Shown here: piece by piece, positions 14,598 to 22,011 of the stretch
Numbering within the stretch: position 1 is the first letter of the stretch
How the letters are laid out: every line of letters begins with the position of its first letter
From: Clostridia bacterium
GTDB lineage: Bacteria > Bacillota_A > Clostridia > Oscillospirales > CAG-272
Direction: 5' to 3'
Length of the DNA: 36,847 bases
Assembly (NCBI GenBank): GCA_017462125.1
Contig: JAFTRQ010000123.1
Span: forward strand, 1 to 36,847
Position numbers and translations under genes: made by a program
Notes under the pieces: generated by a model
The model's database searches: none
The model's input: the letters and a program-made list of their open reading frames with translations, nothing else
Told to the model about the DNA's origin: nothing

Positions 14598-15599
14598 ATG
14601 AAAAAGGTATTAGTTTTGGGTGCAACGGGCGCTATGGGACGTTATCTTGTTCCCGAATTGGTAAAATTGAATTACGACGTTACGGGCGTTGGACTTGATA
14701 ATGCCGCACCTTGGAAAGTGAACGCTACTTACATAAAGGGTAATGCGTTTGATAAAGAATTTCTCGAAAAGCTTTTGAAAGAAAAATTTGACGGCATCGT
14801 CAACTTTATGGACTATGGCTATTACGCCTTCTCGGATTATTATAAGCTGTTTTTGGAGAACACCGATCACTACATTTTTCTGTCCTCCTGCCGCGTTTAT
14901 GACGACCTCGAGCAACCCATCAAGGAGACCTCCCCGAGACTTTGGGACAGCTCCGAGGACGAGGTGTTAAAGGCATCTCACGATTACTGTATCCACAAAG
15001 CGCAGGACGAGGATCTTTTGATGGCATCGCCCTATAACAATTTTACCATCTTGCGTCCCGCAACTACCTTCTCCACAATGAGATTGCAGCTGGTTACATT
15101 GGAATTCAAAGAAATCGTCGGTCGAGCATTGATGGGCAAAAAGGTGGTTTTGCCGATTCAGGCAAAGGACAAACCCGCAACACTTTCTTGGGGCGGTGAC
15201 GTAGCGAAGATGATCGCACACATTCTGTTCAAGGAAGAGGCAAAGCGTGAGGCCTACAACGTATGCTCCGCGGAGCACAGGACGTGGGAAGAGATAGCCG
15301 CATATTATCACGATCTGATCGGCTTGGAGGCGGTATGGGTAGACAAGGAGGATTATTTGAAAATCCTCAGTCCAGAGGGAAATATCAACGTCCGTTGGCA
15401 GCTTGAATATGCAAGACTGTTTCACCGAATTACCGATAATTCCAAGGTGCTCGCCCTGACCGGGCTGAAACAGGAGGAGCTGATCTCTATGTATGACGGC
15501 TTAAAGCTTGAGATTGGAAATATCCCAAAGAATTTCGTTCCCGTGGACAACGAGCGAGGACTTCGTATGGACGAATATCTGAAAGAACATAATCTGTGA
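14598..15599 (+). CDS. NAD-dependent epimerase/dehydratase (extended SDR)
   Basis: The ATG at 14598 follows AAAGGAGAAAG; an in-frame upstream start at 14553 has no binding site. The 333-residue protein starts KVLVLGATGAMGRYLVPEL (GxxGxxG NAD site), has FLSSCRVY (near 95) for the catalytic Ser and YCIHK (near 135) for the YxxxK pair. This makes it an active-site-complete extended short-chain dehydrogenase. Relatives include nucleotide-sugar epimerases and reductases. The stop at 15597-15599 sits in the ribosome binding site of the next gene, so translation is coupled. It probably acts on the same sugar or its activated form as the Gfo/Idh enzyme upstream. Confidence 0.88.
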   Translation: MKKVLVLGATGAMGRYLVPELVKLNYDVTGVGLDNAAPWKVNATYIKGNAFDKEFLEKLLKEKFDGIVNFMDYGYYAFSDYYKLFLENTDHYIFLSSCRVYDDLEQPIKETSPRLWDSSEDEVLKASHDYCIHKAQDEDLLMASPYNNFTILRPATTFSTMRLQLVTLEFKEIVGRALMGKKVVLPIQAKDKPATLSWGGDVAKMIAHILFKEEAKREAYNVCSAEHRTWEEIAAYYHDLIGLEAVWVDKEDYLKILSPEGNINVRWQLEYARLFHRITDNSKVLALTGLKQEELISMYDGLKLEIGNIPKNFVPVDNERGLRMDEYLKEHNL

Positions 15600-15610
15600 G
15601 GGAAACAAAG

Positions 15611-16591
15611 ATGAAAGCAATTCTGGTAGACGAACATAAAAATCTCGTTTGGAGTGACGTTGCCGATCCCGTGATAAAAGACGACGAGGTGCTTGTGAAA
15701 ATATACGCGGCGGCACTGAACCGCGCAGACCTTTTGCAGAGGCAGGGAAAATATCCCTCGCCTGCGGGCTGTCCCGAATGGATGGGGCTCGAAATTGCGG
15801 GCGTGATAGTTGAGGTAGGTAAAGCCGTAACCGATTGGAAGCTCGGCGACCGTGTCTGCGCTTTGCTTGGCGGCGGCGGATATGCCGAATACGTGGCAGT
15901 AAAATACGATATGCTGATGCCCGTGCCGAAGGGACTTTCTATGGTCGAAGCGGCAGCTCTGCCTGAGGCGTACGCAACGTCTTATTTGAATTTGTTTATT
16001 GAAGGCCATTTGGAAGCGGGACAGACCGCCTTTATCCCTGCGGGTGCAAGCGGACTTGCCTCGGTTGCAATTCCTATGGCCAAAGCGTTTGGGGCAAGAG
16101 TGATCACGTCGGTTCTCTCCGATGAGATTGCCGAGAAGATCAAGCCCCTCGGTGCTGACGTTATCATCAATTCCACCACTCAATGCGTAGAAGAAATACT
16201 TGCAGAGGAAGAGAAAAACGGCACACCCGTAAGTGTGTCCATGGACTGCCTTTCGGGTGAGACGCTTGGCAAGAGCCTGCCCTATATGGCAAGAGGGGGA
16301 TATTGGATCGTGATCTCCACCTTGGCGGGCGTTGAAACCACCGTTCAGCTTCGCCCTCTGCTGACGAAGGGCTTGCATTTGGTCGGTAGTATGCTCCGCA
16401 ACCGCACTCCCGAATTTAAGGCGTACATCCTCTCTGAGCTTGTGAAAAACGTGTGGCCGAAGATCGAGGACGGCACGATAAAGCCGTCGATCTACAAGGT
16501 CCTGCCCATCACAGAGGCCGAGGCGGCACACGCTGTTTTGGAATGCGGGGAAAACGTCGGAAAGGTCGTTTTAAGCGTCTGTGATGAGTAA
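15611..16591 (+). CDS. PIG3/zeta-crystallin-type NAD(P)H:quinone oxidoreductase (MDR family)
   Basis: ATG 15611 is placed 8 nt after GAGGG; a GTG at 15596 overlaps the previous stop and is less likely. The 326-residue protein is a medium-chain dehydrogenase/reductase without the Zn-ligand cysteines: AAALNRADLLQRQGKYP, GLEIAGVIVEVG, and the cofactor loop FIPAGASGLASVAIPMAKAFGARV, in the PIG3 pattern. It should reduce quinones or enones with NADPH. In this operon it may instead reduce an enone or dehydro-sugar intermediate made by the upstream oxidoreductases, which is my inference. The next gene overlaps by 8 bases. Confidence 0.88.
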   Translation: MKAILVDEHKNLVWSDVADPVIKDDEVLVKIYAAALNRADLLQRQGKYPSPAGCPEWMGLEIAGVIVEVGKAVTDWKLGDRVCALLGGGGYAEYVAVKYDMLMPVPKGLSMVEAAALPEAYATSYLNLFIEGHLEAGQTAFIPAGASGLASVAIPMAKAFGARVITSVLSDEIAEKIKPLGADVIINSTTQCVEEILAEEEKNGTPVSVSMDCLSGETLGKSLPYMARGGYWIVISTLAGVETTVQLRPLLTKGLHLVGSMLRNRTPEFKAYILSELVKNVWPKIEDGTIKPSIYKVLPITEAEAAHAVLECGENVGKVVLSVCDE

Positions 16592-17477
16592 AAATAAAAC
16601 GATTTGGTTGGCACTTTTGACGATGCTTCTGTGGGGCTCTCTGTTTCCCATGGTCAAGCTGGGATTTTCGGTATATGCGGTTGAAGGCACCGCCGACATT
16701 CTGCTGTTTGCGGGAATCCGTTTTGTGATCTGCGGCGGTGTCATCTGTATATTTTCCGCTATCAAGGACCGCTCGTCTTATGGCCCCGTCAGACATTCGA
16801 TTTTTCCGATTCTGCTATCGGGTGTGTTTGCCGTCATTCTCCATTACGGCTTCACTTATCTTGGGCTTGAGCTGACGGATAGCTCAAAAACAGCTCTCAT
16901 CAAGCAGGTTGGCGCCCTCTTTTACGTTTGCTTTTCCTTTCTTTTCATCAAGGAGGATAAGCCGACCGCTAAAAAGATCGTTGCCGCAATGATCGGTTTT
17001 CTCGGTATTGTCGCGCTGAATATCAGCTCGGAAGGCTTTTCCTTTTCCGTAGGAGATCTGTTGATCCTGTGCGCCTCCTTTTGCACCGTCTTTTCCAACG
17101 TGATCAGCAAAAAGGTGTTTCAAAAAGTGGCTCCCATCACCGCTACGGGAATTTCACAGCTGTTCGGTGGTATCGTTCTGCTGTTCGTCGGTCTCGCCAT
17201 GGGCGGAAACGTCTGCTTTAAATGGGAAGCCATTTGGATCATGGCATATATCTGCGCCGCGTCCATCGTCAGCTATTGTATATGGTTTGGAATCGTCAAA
17301 AGCGGAGAGCTTTCCAAGCTGTTTATTATCAAGTTTGCAGAACCCGTATTCGCTTGCATCTTCGGCGCGCTGATTCTGGGTGAGGATATATGGAAAATAC
17401 AGTATCTGATCGCGTTTTTGCTGATCAGCGGAGGAATATTGCTCTCAAATACAGCTCGAAAGAACAAACGGCTTTAA
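16584..17477 (+). CDS. EamA/DMT-family membrane transporter
   Basis: ATG 16584 overlaps the previous stop in ATGAGTAA, a sign of coupled translation. The 297-residue protein has about ten hydrophobic helices in two repeats, each with an EamA domain (WLALLTMLLWGSLFPMVK at the start; GDLLILCASFCTVFSNVISKKVF for the second). DMT transporters mostly export metabolites or amino acids, and some take up nucleotide sugars or small organics. As the last gene of the AraC-controlled operon it likely moves the substrate or product of the three redox enzymes across the membrane. Direction is not known. Confidence 0.92.
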   Translation: MSKNKTIWLALLTMLLWGSLFPMVKLGFSVYAVEGTADILLFAGIRFVICGGVICIFSAIKDRSSYGPVRHSIFPILLSGVFAVILHYGFTYLGLELTDSSKTALIKQVGALFYVCFSFLFIKEDKPTAKKIVAAMIGFLGIVALNISSEGFSFSVGDLLILCASFCTVFSNVISKKVFQKVAPITATGISQLFGGIVLLFVGLAMGGNVCFKWEAIWIMAYICAASIVSYCIWFGIVKSGELSKLFIIKFAEPVFACIFGALILGEDIWKIQYLIAFLLISGGILLSNTARKNKRL

Positions 17478-17505
17478 GTATCAATAACTTAATCCCTGAC
17501 GAGTG

Positions 17506-17659
17506 CAGTACGTATGCCCCTGTGGCTATGAATACGATCCCGCTCAGGAGACCCGATAAGGGCATTGCTTTCGGCACGATTCCGTAGGATCTTTTAAAAG
17601 ACTTCGTTTGTCCTGCCTGTGGACTTGAATGGACGTTTCCGAAAAGGGAGATTTGTTGA
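17506..17659 (+). pseudogene. Rubredoxin relic, copy 2 (nearly full length, broken)
   Basis: One frame gives QYVCPCGYEYDPAQ (first metal knuckle, with one residue lost between C and CG). After a one-base deletion the next frame gives DKGIAFGTIP, stop (TAG at 17585-17587), DLLKDFVCPACGLEWTFPK, with the second knuckle CPAC. That is a rubredoxin from end to end, broken by a frameshift, a codon deletion and the TAG. The TAG is at the same position and in the same CCGTAGGATCTT context as in copy 1 (7288-7395). Confidence 0.85.
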
Positions 17660-17670
17660 ATTGAATAAAA

Positions 17671-17715
17671 TCGGCACCGCAACTCCTTGTGAGATGCGGT
17701 GCCGACTTTGTATTA
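17671..17715 (+). terminator. Intrinsic terminator after the AraC-controlled operon
   Basis: An 11-bp perfect stem, TCGGCACCGCA (17671-17681) with its complement at 17695-17705, is followed by CTTTGTATTATTTTG. Confidence 0.8.
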
Positions 17716-17749
17716 TTTTGCTTTTCTTTTTCAAATTCGGTCGGCTCTG

Positions 17750-17778
17750 TTGCAAAACAAAGGAAAATATGCTATACT
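17750..17778 (+). promoter_or_regulatory. Sigma-A promoter of the GH38 gene
   Basis: TTGCAA (17750-17755), 17-bp spacer, TATACT (17773-17778). The transcript would start near 17785, 50 nt before the ATG, which excludes start codons further upstream in the same frame. Confidence 0.82.
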
Positions 17779-17835
17779 ATACGTGAAGAAAACCTGCTTC
17801 ACCGTTTCATACGACACAAAAAGGAGAACCTTACG

Positions 17836-20268
17836 ATGGAAGAAATAAAGAGACAGAAAAGACATATGATCTGCAACGCGCACATTGATCCTATCTGGCA
17901 ATGGGATTGGCCCGAGGGAGTCAGCGCGACGTTATCGACATTTTATTCCGCGGCAAAGCTTTGCGATGAATTTGATTACATATTCTGTCACAACGAGGTG
18001 ACCGTTTATAAATACGTAGAGGAATACGCGCCCGAACTGTTTGCAAAAATACAGGAGCTTGTAAAGGCGGGAAAGTGGCATATTATGGGTGGTTGGTATC
18101 TTCAGCCCGACTGCAATATGCCCGCGGGCGAGAGCTTTATCCGTCAGATAAGAGAGGGCCAGCGTTATTTTAAGGAAAAATTCGGTGTTGTGCCGACTAC
18201 TGCCATCAATTTTGATCCCTTTGGACACACGGTGGGTCTTGTGCAGATCGTGAAAAAATGCGGGCAGGACAGCTATATGTTTATGCGTCCCTATGCGCAT
18301 GAGCTGAAGCTGCCAAGCGAGCAATTTATTTGGCGAGGCTTGGACGGAAGCGAGATCAAGGGAGCGAGGAGCATCGGCGGCTACAATACGCCCTTGGGAA
18401 GCAGCGCAAAAGCAATACGGGACAAGGCAAATGCGCAGGATTTTTCTGTGGGCGCCGTGCTGTGGGGCGTTGGAAACCACGGAGGCGGTCCTTCTTATAA
18501 GGACCTTGCGGATATTGAGCGCGAGCTTTTGCCCGACGTGCAGATGAAATATATCCATTCCACTCCCGAAAAATTCTTCGCGGCCATCGCGCCCAAAGAG
18601 GTTTTTGAGGGGTCGCTCCACATCTCTATGCCGGGCTGCTATACCTCTATGTACCGCGTGAAAAAGCTACACGCTCAGCTTGAGTCCGAGCTATACATGG
18701 CAGAAAAGATCGCGTCGGCGGCGTATATGAGCGGAGCGCTCAAGCAGTATCCCGAAAGGGAGCTGCAGACCGCGGTTGAAGACCTTCTCAACGCGGAATT
18801 TCACGACGTTCTTCCTGGAAGTTCGGTGCAATGCGCCGAGGACGCGGGCCTCAGATACTTAAATCACGGTATGTTAGAGGCGGAGAGGGTAAAGATCAAA
18901 TCCTATTTCGCGCTTTCCGCGGCACAGGCACCCGCGGCAGAGGGTGAATATCCCGTAGTGGTGTTCAATCCTCATCCATACGAGGTTTGTGAGAACGTGG
19001 AATGTGAGTTTATGCTTGCCGACCAGAATTGGAGCGATGACGTTTTGTCGCGCATTACGGTGGTGGACGGAGAGGGCAGCCACGTTCCGTATCAGGTGAT
19101 AAAAGAGGAGAGCAACCTCAACCTTGATTGGCGCAAGCGTATTATTTTTGAGGCAAGGCTGAAGCCGATGGCACTTACCCGCTTTAGCGTGTACGTTGAA
19201 TTTGTCAATGAAGCAAAAGCCCCCAAAACCACTTCGTTTGAATTTGACAACGGAAGAAAGCATGTGGAGATCGACGAAAAGACAGGACTTCTCCGCTCGT
19301 ACAAAATATGTGGGGTCGAATATATCGGCGAGGGCTTTGGACTTTGCAGCTTTGACGATAATGCAGATCCGTGGGGAATGGGCGGTGAACAGCTGGTCCG
19401 TATGGGAAGAAACGAAAAAGCCTTCGCGCTGTCAGAAAATCCCGATGGCCCTTTTAAGGGTATGAAGAAGCTTCAGATCGTAGAGAATGGAGACATTTAT
19501 CTTGGAATCGAGGCGTTCTTTGAGTGTGACCGCAGCCGCGCGAGGATCCTATATAAGATCTACAAGAATAACGACGACGTGGATATCGACGTTTCCTTGT
19601 TTTTGGGGGATATCGACAAAATTATGAAGCTCAAGGTGCCCTTTGCCCCATCGGGCTCTCTGATCGGACAGACCGCCTTCGGAACAGATACGTTGTTTAC
19701 CGATGCGAGAGAAAACGTGTCTCACAGATTCGTCGCGCTGGATACGGGAGAGAAGTGTGTCGCGCTTCTGAATAAGAGCGTGTACGGAAGCCATTTTGAG
19801 AACAACAGTCTTTATATGTCCCTCGTTCGTGGTGCAACCTATTGCGCGCACCCCATCGGCAACCGCGAGCTGATCCCATCGGATCGATTTACCAAAAAGA
19901 TCGACCAGGGTGAGAATAACTATTCCTTCAGACTGACCGTGGCTAACCGAAATCAGCTTGAACGCAAAACGATGGAGTTTGTGGAGAAGCCCTACGCGCT
20001 CAATATTTTCCCCATTCCGAGCAAGGGGGACGGGGACAGGGAGCTTGCCGTAGAGATTGGAGGCAACGTCATCTCTATGCCCACGCTCAAAAAGGCGTTC
20101 GGCAGAGATGCAATGATATTCAGATTGCTGAATAACACCCCCAATTCCGTCGAGTCGTATATCAAGGTAAACGGCGAGACGTTGCCGTTGTGCTTTGGCA
20201 AATACGAGGTCAAGACCGTTGTGTATGAAAACGGAAAATTGACCGAATCCTACGAGCTTTTGGTGTGA
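17836..20268 (+). CDS. Glycoside hydrolase family 38 alpha-mannosidase
   Basis: ATG 17836 follows AAAGGAGAA, giving 810 residues. The zinc site typical of GH38 is complete: H16 and D18 in CNAHIDPIWQWDWPEG, D127 (also the nucleophile) in NFDPFGH, and H323 in AEFHDVLPGSS, matching H90, D92, D204 and H471 of Golgi mannosidase II. Domains: the alpha/beta barrel (1-260), a helical bundle (about 265-350) and the C-terminal beta domains (about 360-800). The enzyme releases alpha-linked mannose from N-glycan fragments, mannans or mannosyl-glycerate-type compounds; the lack of a signal peptide points to imported oligosaccharides in the cytoplasm. It is a single-gene unit with its own promoter and terminator. 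Confidence 0.94.
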   Translation: MEEIKRQKRHMICNAHIDPIWQWDWPEGVSATLSTFYSAAKLCDEFDYIFCHNEVTVYKYVEEYAPELFAKIQELVKAGKWHIMGGWYLQPDCNMPAGESFIRQIREGQRYFKEKFGVVPTTAINFDPFGHTVGLVQIVKKCGQDSYMFMRPYAHELKLPSEQFIWRGLDGSEIKGARSIGGYNTPLGSSAKAIRDKANAQDFSVGAVLWGVGNHGGGPSYKDLADIERELLPDVQMKYIHSTPEKFFAAIAPKEVFEGSLHISMPGCYTSMYRVKKLHAQLESELYMAEKIASAAYMSGALKQYPERELQTAVEDLLNAEFHDVLPGSSVQCAEDAGLRYLNHGMLEAERVKIKSYFALSAAQAPAAEGEYPVVVFNPHPYEVCENVECEFMLADQNWSDDVLSRITVVDGEGSHVPYQVIKEESNLNLDWRKRIIFEARLKPMALTRFSVYVEFVNEAKAPKTTSFEFDNGRKHVEIDEKTGLLRSYKICGVEYIGEGFGLCSFDDNADPWGMGGEQLVRMGRNEKAFALSENPDGPFKGMKKLQIVENGDIYLGIEAFFECDRSRARILYKIYKNNDDVDIDVSLFLGDIDKIMKLKVPFAPSGSLIGQTAFGTDTLFTDARENVSHRFVALDTGEKCVALLNKSVYGSHFENNSLYMSLVRGATYCAHPIGNRELIPSDRFTKKIDQGENNYSFRLTVANRNQLERKTMEFVEKPYALNIFPIPSKGDGDRELAVEIGGNVISMPTLKKAFGRDAMIFRLLNNTPNSVESYIKVNGETLPLCFGKYEVKTVVYENGKLTESYELLV

Positions 20269-20279
20269 TGATAAAAAAC

Positions 20280-20319
20280 GGCAATCGTTCTTTATGCAAA
20301 GAGCGATTGCCACTTTTTT
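20280..20319 (+). terminator. Intrinsic terminator of the GH38 gene
   Basis: A 14-bp stem (20280-20293 with 20298-20311) has one U-G pair that is valid only on the plus strand, then ACTTTTTTA. It separates the converging GH38 and lipoprotein genes. Confidence 0.9.
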
Positions 20320-20337
20320 ATGAGCATACAATCAGAT

Positions 20338-21537
20338 TTAAAGTTGATATATATACTCTTTTTGATTTCCTATACTATCTTTTACTGTGACCTTGAGGAT
20401 GTAGCCACTCAGACCAAATCCATAGCTGTTTCTTGTGCTTAAAGTACAGGAGCTTGAGCTTGAAAAATCTTGAGTTAAGTGGGATATAGGAGAGGAGGAA
20501 GAGGGTGTTGAAAATACCTCGAATTTATATTGATACTCACCATATCCTCCCGATGCGGATGCGGAATATGTTCTTGAATATGAGCCGTAACCATTTATCG
20601 TTGCCATAGATGAGCTTGTTTGTGCAACAGAAACGGAGAGCTCGGAAATTGTTTCTTCAAATGTGCTTTGGCAACGGGTACAAGAAAGTTTTGCTATGCT
20701 ATATCCACTATCCGATGCTTCGATGTTTAGTAACTTGGCATCGTGTCCCAACGCAGGTGCTAATATTAGATCGCACATTGTGCATACAGAGGGGGCAGTG
20801 CAAGTTGCCTCGGCATTCGATTCGTGACTGATTTTTGCAATTTGATTCAGTTTGTACGCTGTATTGCAAACAGAACACAGCAATTCTGTTCTGCCGACTT
20901 TGGTGCAAGTAGGTTCCTGTGTGGTTATCCACTGTCCTTCAGTGTGTTTTACTGATGAAGATTCAAGTTTTAATTTTGTATTGCAGACGGTACAGAATTG
21001 GGCTTTGGCACAATTATTTTGGGTGACTTTTTCTTTGTCTACAACCCAATCACCAGGAGTGTGGGAAAGCTTAAGAATTTTTTTAGTTGAAACAACCTCG
21101 TTGCATACTAAGCATACATTGTGTTTGGAGCCTTGTTCAGAACAGGTTGCCTCTACATCGATAATCCAATCACTTTCTGTATGCCCGAGCTTGGGCAAAG
21201 TTTCGGTTTTAATGGTTTCATTGCAGACCGAACAGATTTGATGCTTGTTTCCGTCTTCGGTGCAAGTTGCTGCGGCATCGATAATCCAATCGCCTTCGGT
21301 ATGGCCAATTGCTTTTGCTATGGTTTCATTACATACTATACATATTGCCGGTTTTGTGCAAGTGGCATCAGACCCTTTGGTATGACCAAGAGCTTCAGAT
21401 ACAGTTTCGCCACAGGAAAGACACTGTGACGGTGAGATGCAAGTGGCATCAGTCGCTTCTGTGTGCTTGCACTCACAGGAGCATAATATTAACAAAGAAG
21501 CGATTAAAACAAATAATAAAGTGAAAAGTTTTTTCAT
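20338..21537 (-). CDS. Lipoprotein built of Cys/His (CxxC) repeats
   Basis: The start at 21537 has AAAGGGGAAC on the minus strand. The 399-residue protein opens with a lipoprotein signal (MKKLFTLLFVLIASLLILCSC, lipobox LILC). Residues 25-300 hold eight CxxC knuckles (CLSC, CIVC, CSVC, CLVC, CTVC, CSVC, CTMC, CTRC). All but the last follow a single upstream Cys (usually ATC), and seven precede a His (GHT, SHT, KHT, SHE, GHD). The resulting C-x6-9-CxxC-x12-H unit could bind zinc or form disulfides. The longer units include the motif GDWIID or similar. The C-terminal 100 residues are Ser-rich and end in a beta-sandwich-like YKFEVFS...LKVTVKD segment. Repeats of this kind are common in surface proteins of Firmicutes, but no function is known to me. 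The gene is AT-rich compared with its neighbours. Confidence 0.8.
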   Translation of the reverse strand: MKKLFTLLFVLIASLLILCSCECKHTEATDATCISPSQCLSCGETVSEALGHTKGSDATCTKPAICIVCNETIAKAIGHTEGDWIIDAAATCTEDGNKHQICSVCNETIKTETLPKLGHTESDWIIDVEATCSEQGSKHNVCLVCNEVVSTKKILKLSHTPGDWVVDKEKVTQNNCAKAQFCTVCNTKLKLESSSVKHTEGQWITTQEPTCTKVGRTELLCSVCNTAYKLNQIAKISHESNAEATCTAPSVCTMCDLILAPALGHDAKLLNIEASDSGYSIAKLSCTRCQSTFEETISELSVSVAQTSSSMATINGYGSYSRTYSASASGGYGEYQYKFEVFSTPSSSSPISHLTQDFSSSSSCTLSTRNSYGFGLSGYILKVTVKDSIGNQKEYIYQL

Positions 21538-21564
21538 AATGTTCCCCTTTGGCTTAGAAAATTC

Positions 21565-21578
21565 AACTCAATTGAGTT
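21565..21578. promoter_or_regulatory. Candidate operator 1 of the XRE/lipoprotein module
   Basis: AACTCAATTGAGTT is a 14-bp perfect palindrome. It covers about +2 to +16 of the lipoprotein transcript, a classical repressor position. A near copy (12 of 14 bases) lies at 21637-21650 in the regulator's own promoter. Confidence 0.75.
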
Positions 21579-21586
21579 ATAAATTG

Positions 21587-21615
21587 ATTATATCACAAAA
21601 ATATCCAGTTGTCAA
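21587..21615 (-). promoter_or_regulatory. Consensus sigma-A promoter of the repeat lipoprotein
   Basis: Perfect TTGACA (21615-21610), 17-bp spacer and perfect TATAAT (21592-21587) on the minus strand. A promoter this strong normally needs a repressor, which fits operator 1 just downstream. Confidence 0.92.
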
Positions 21616-21632
21616 CCCTAAAGAGTTAACAA

Positions 21633-21661
21633 TTTCAACTCAAATGAGGTAATATTATAAT
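21633..21661 (+). promoter_or_regulatory. Promoter of the small XRE regulator
   Basis: A perfect TATAAT (21656-21661) has only a weak -35 (TTTCAA, 21633-21638) at 17 bp. Operator 2 fills the space between them, so binding would block transcription. Confidence 0.6.
21637..21650. promoter_or_regulatory. Candidate operator 2 of the XRE/lipoprotein module
   Basis: AACTCAAATGAGGT matches operator 1 at 12 of 14 positions and has the same flank (TTC before, TA/AA after). Its imperfect symmetry suggests weaker binding, suited to autoregulation. Confidence 0.7.
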
Positions 21662-21686
21662 ATATTACTGATACAGGAGTTAAAAT

Positions 21687-21929
21687 ATGAACATCAGCGA
21701 AGCGGTGAAACAGAGGATCCTTGAATTATGCGACGAGCGGAAGATCACGTTAAACAAGCTTTCCACGATTTGCGGGTTGACACAATCGACCTTGAATAAC
21801 ATTATGCACCGCCCTGACAGTAGCCCCACTGTGACCACGATCAAAAAGATTTGCGACGGCTTGGAGATTACGATGGCGCAGTTTTTTACTTCTGAAATTT
21901 TTGATAAGACCGAACAAGAAATAAAATAA
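21687..21929 (+). CDS. Small XRE-family helix-turn-helix regulator
   Basis: ATG 21687 follows ACAGGAGTT. The 80-residue protein is a single Cro/CI-type domain: ITLNKLSTICGLTQSTLNNIMHRPDSSPTVTTIKKICDGLEITMAQFF is the helix-turn-helix with the usual ICDGLxI...FF ending. Such stand-alone regulators usually repress by dimer binding to short palindromes. Two near-identical palindromes lie in the adjacent divergent promoter region, one over its own promoter and one over the start of the lipoprotein transcript. Its stop is followed at once by a terminator, so it is monocistronic. The DNA-binding role is confident; the targets are inferred. Confidence 0.9.
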   Translation: MNISEAVKQRILELCDERKITLNKLSTICGLTQSTLNNIMHRPDSSPTVTTIKKICDGLEITMAQFFTSEIFDKTEQEIK

Positions 21930-21933
21930 ATTT

Positions 21934-21960
21934 GCGGAAAGGCTTGCTTTCCGCTTTTTT
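21934..21960 (+). terminator. Intrinsic terminator of the XRE gene, overlapping the next promoter
   Basis: GCGGAAAG (21934-21941) pairs with CTTTCCGC (21947-21954), then six T. The next promoter uses the loop and right arm: TTGCTT (21944-21949), 17-bp spacer, TACAAT (21967-21972) preceded by TGG. Confidence 0.88.
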
Positions 21961-21972
21961 ATATGGTACAAT
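21944..21972 (+). promoter_or_regulatory. Promoter of the TIM-barrel glycosidase-like gene
   Basis: TTGCTT, 17-bp spacer and TACAAT with an extended TGn element. Its leader holds a GCGGG-GAA-CCCGC hairpin (21981-21993) followed by TGATTGGAGG, closely resembling the leader of the gene at 13512. Confidence 0.7.
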
Positions 21973-22011
21973 GAAAAAAAGCGGGGAACCCGCTGATTGG
22001 AGGTAGATTAT

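Noticed and set aside
15422..16531. A 369-codon minus-strand frame opposite the quinone oxidoreductase
   Set aside because: Cys/His/Arg-rich translation with no family signature, opposite a well supported MDR enzyme in an operon.
17689..17835. N-terminal extension of the alpha-mannosidase
   Set aside because: It overlaps the upstream terminator and the promoter at 17750-17778; the ATG at 17836 has AAAGGAG.
20338..21537. Reading the repeats of the lipoprotein gene as a CRISPR-like DNA array
   Set aside because: The periodicity is at the protein level (CxxC-His units of unequal length) with diverged DNA, no constant repeat and no cas genes.
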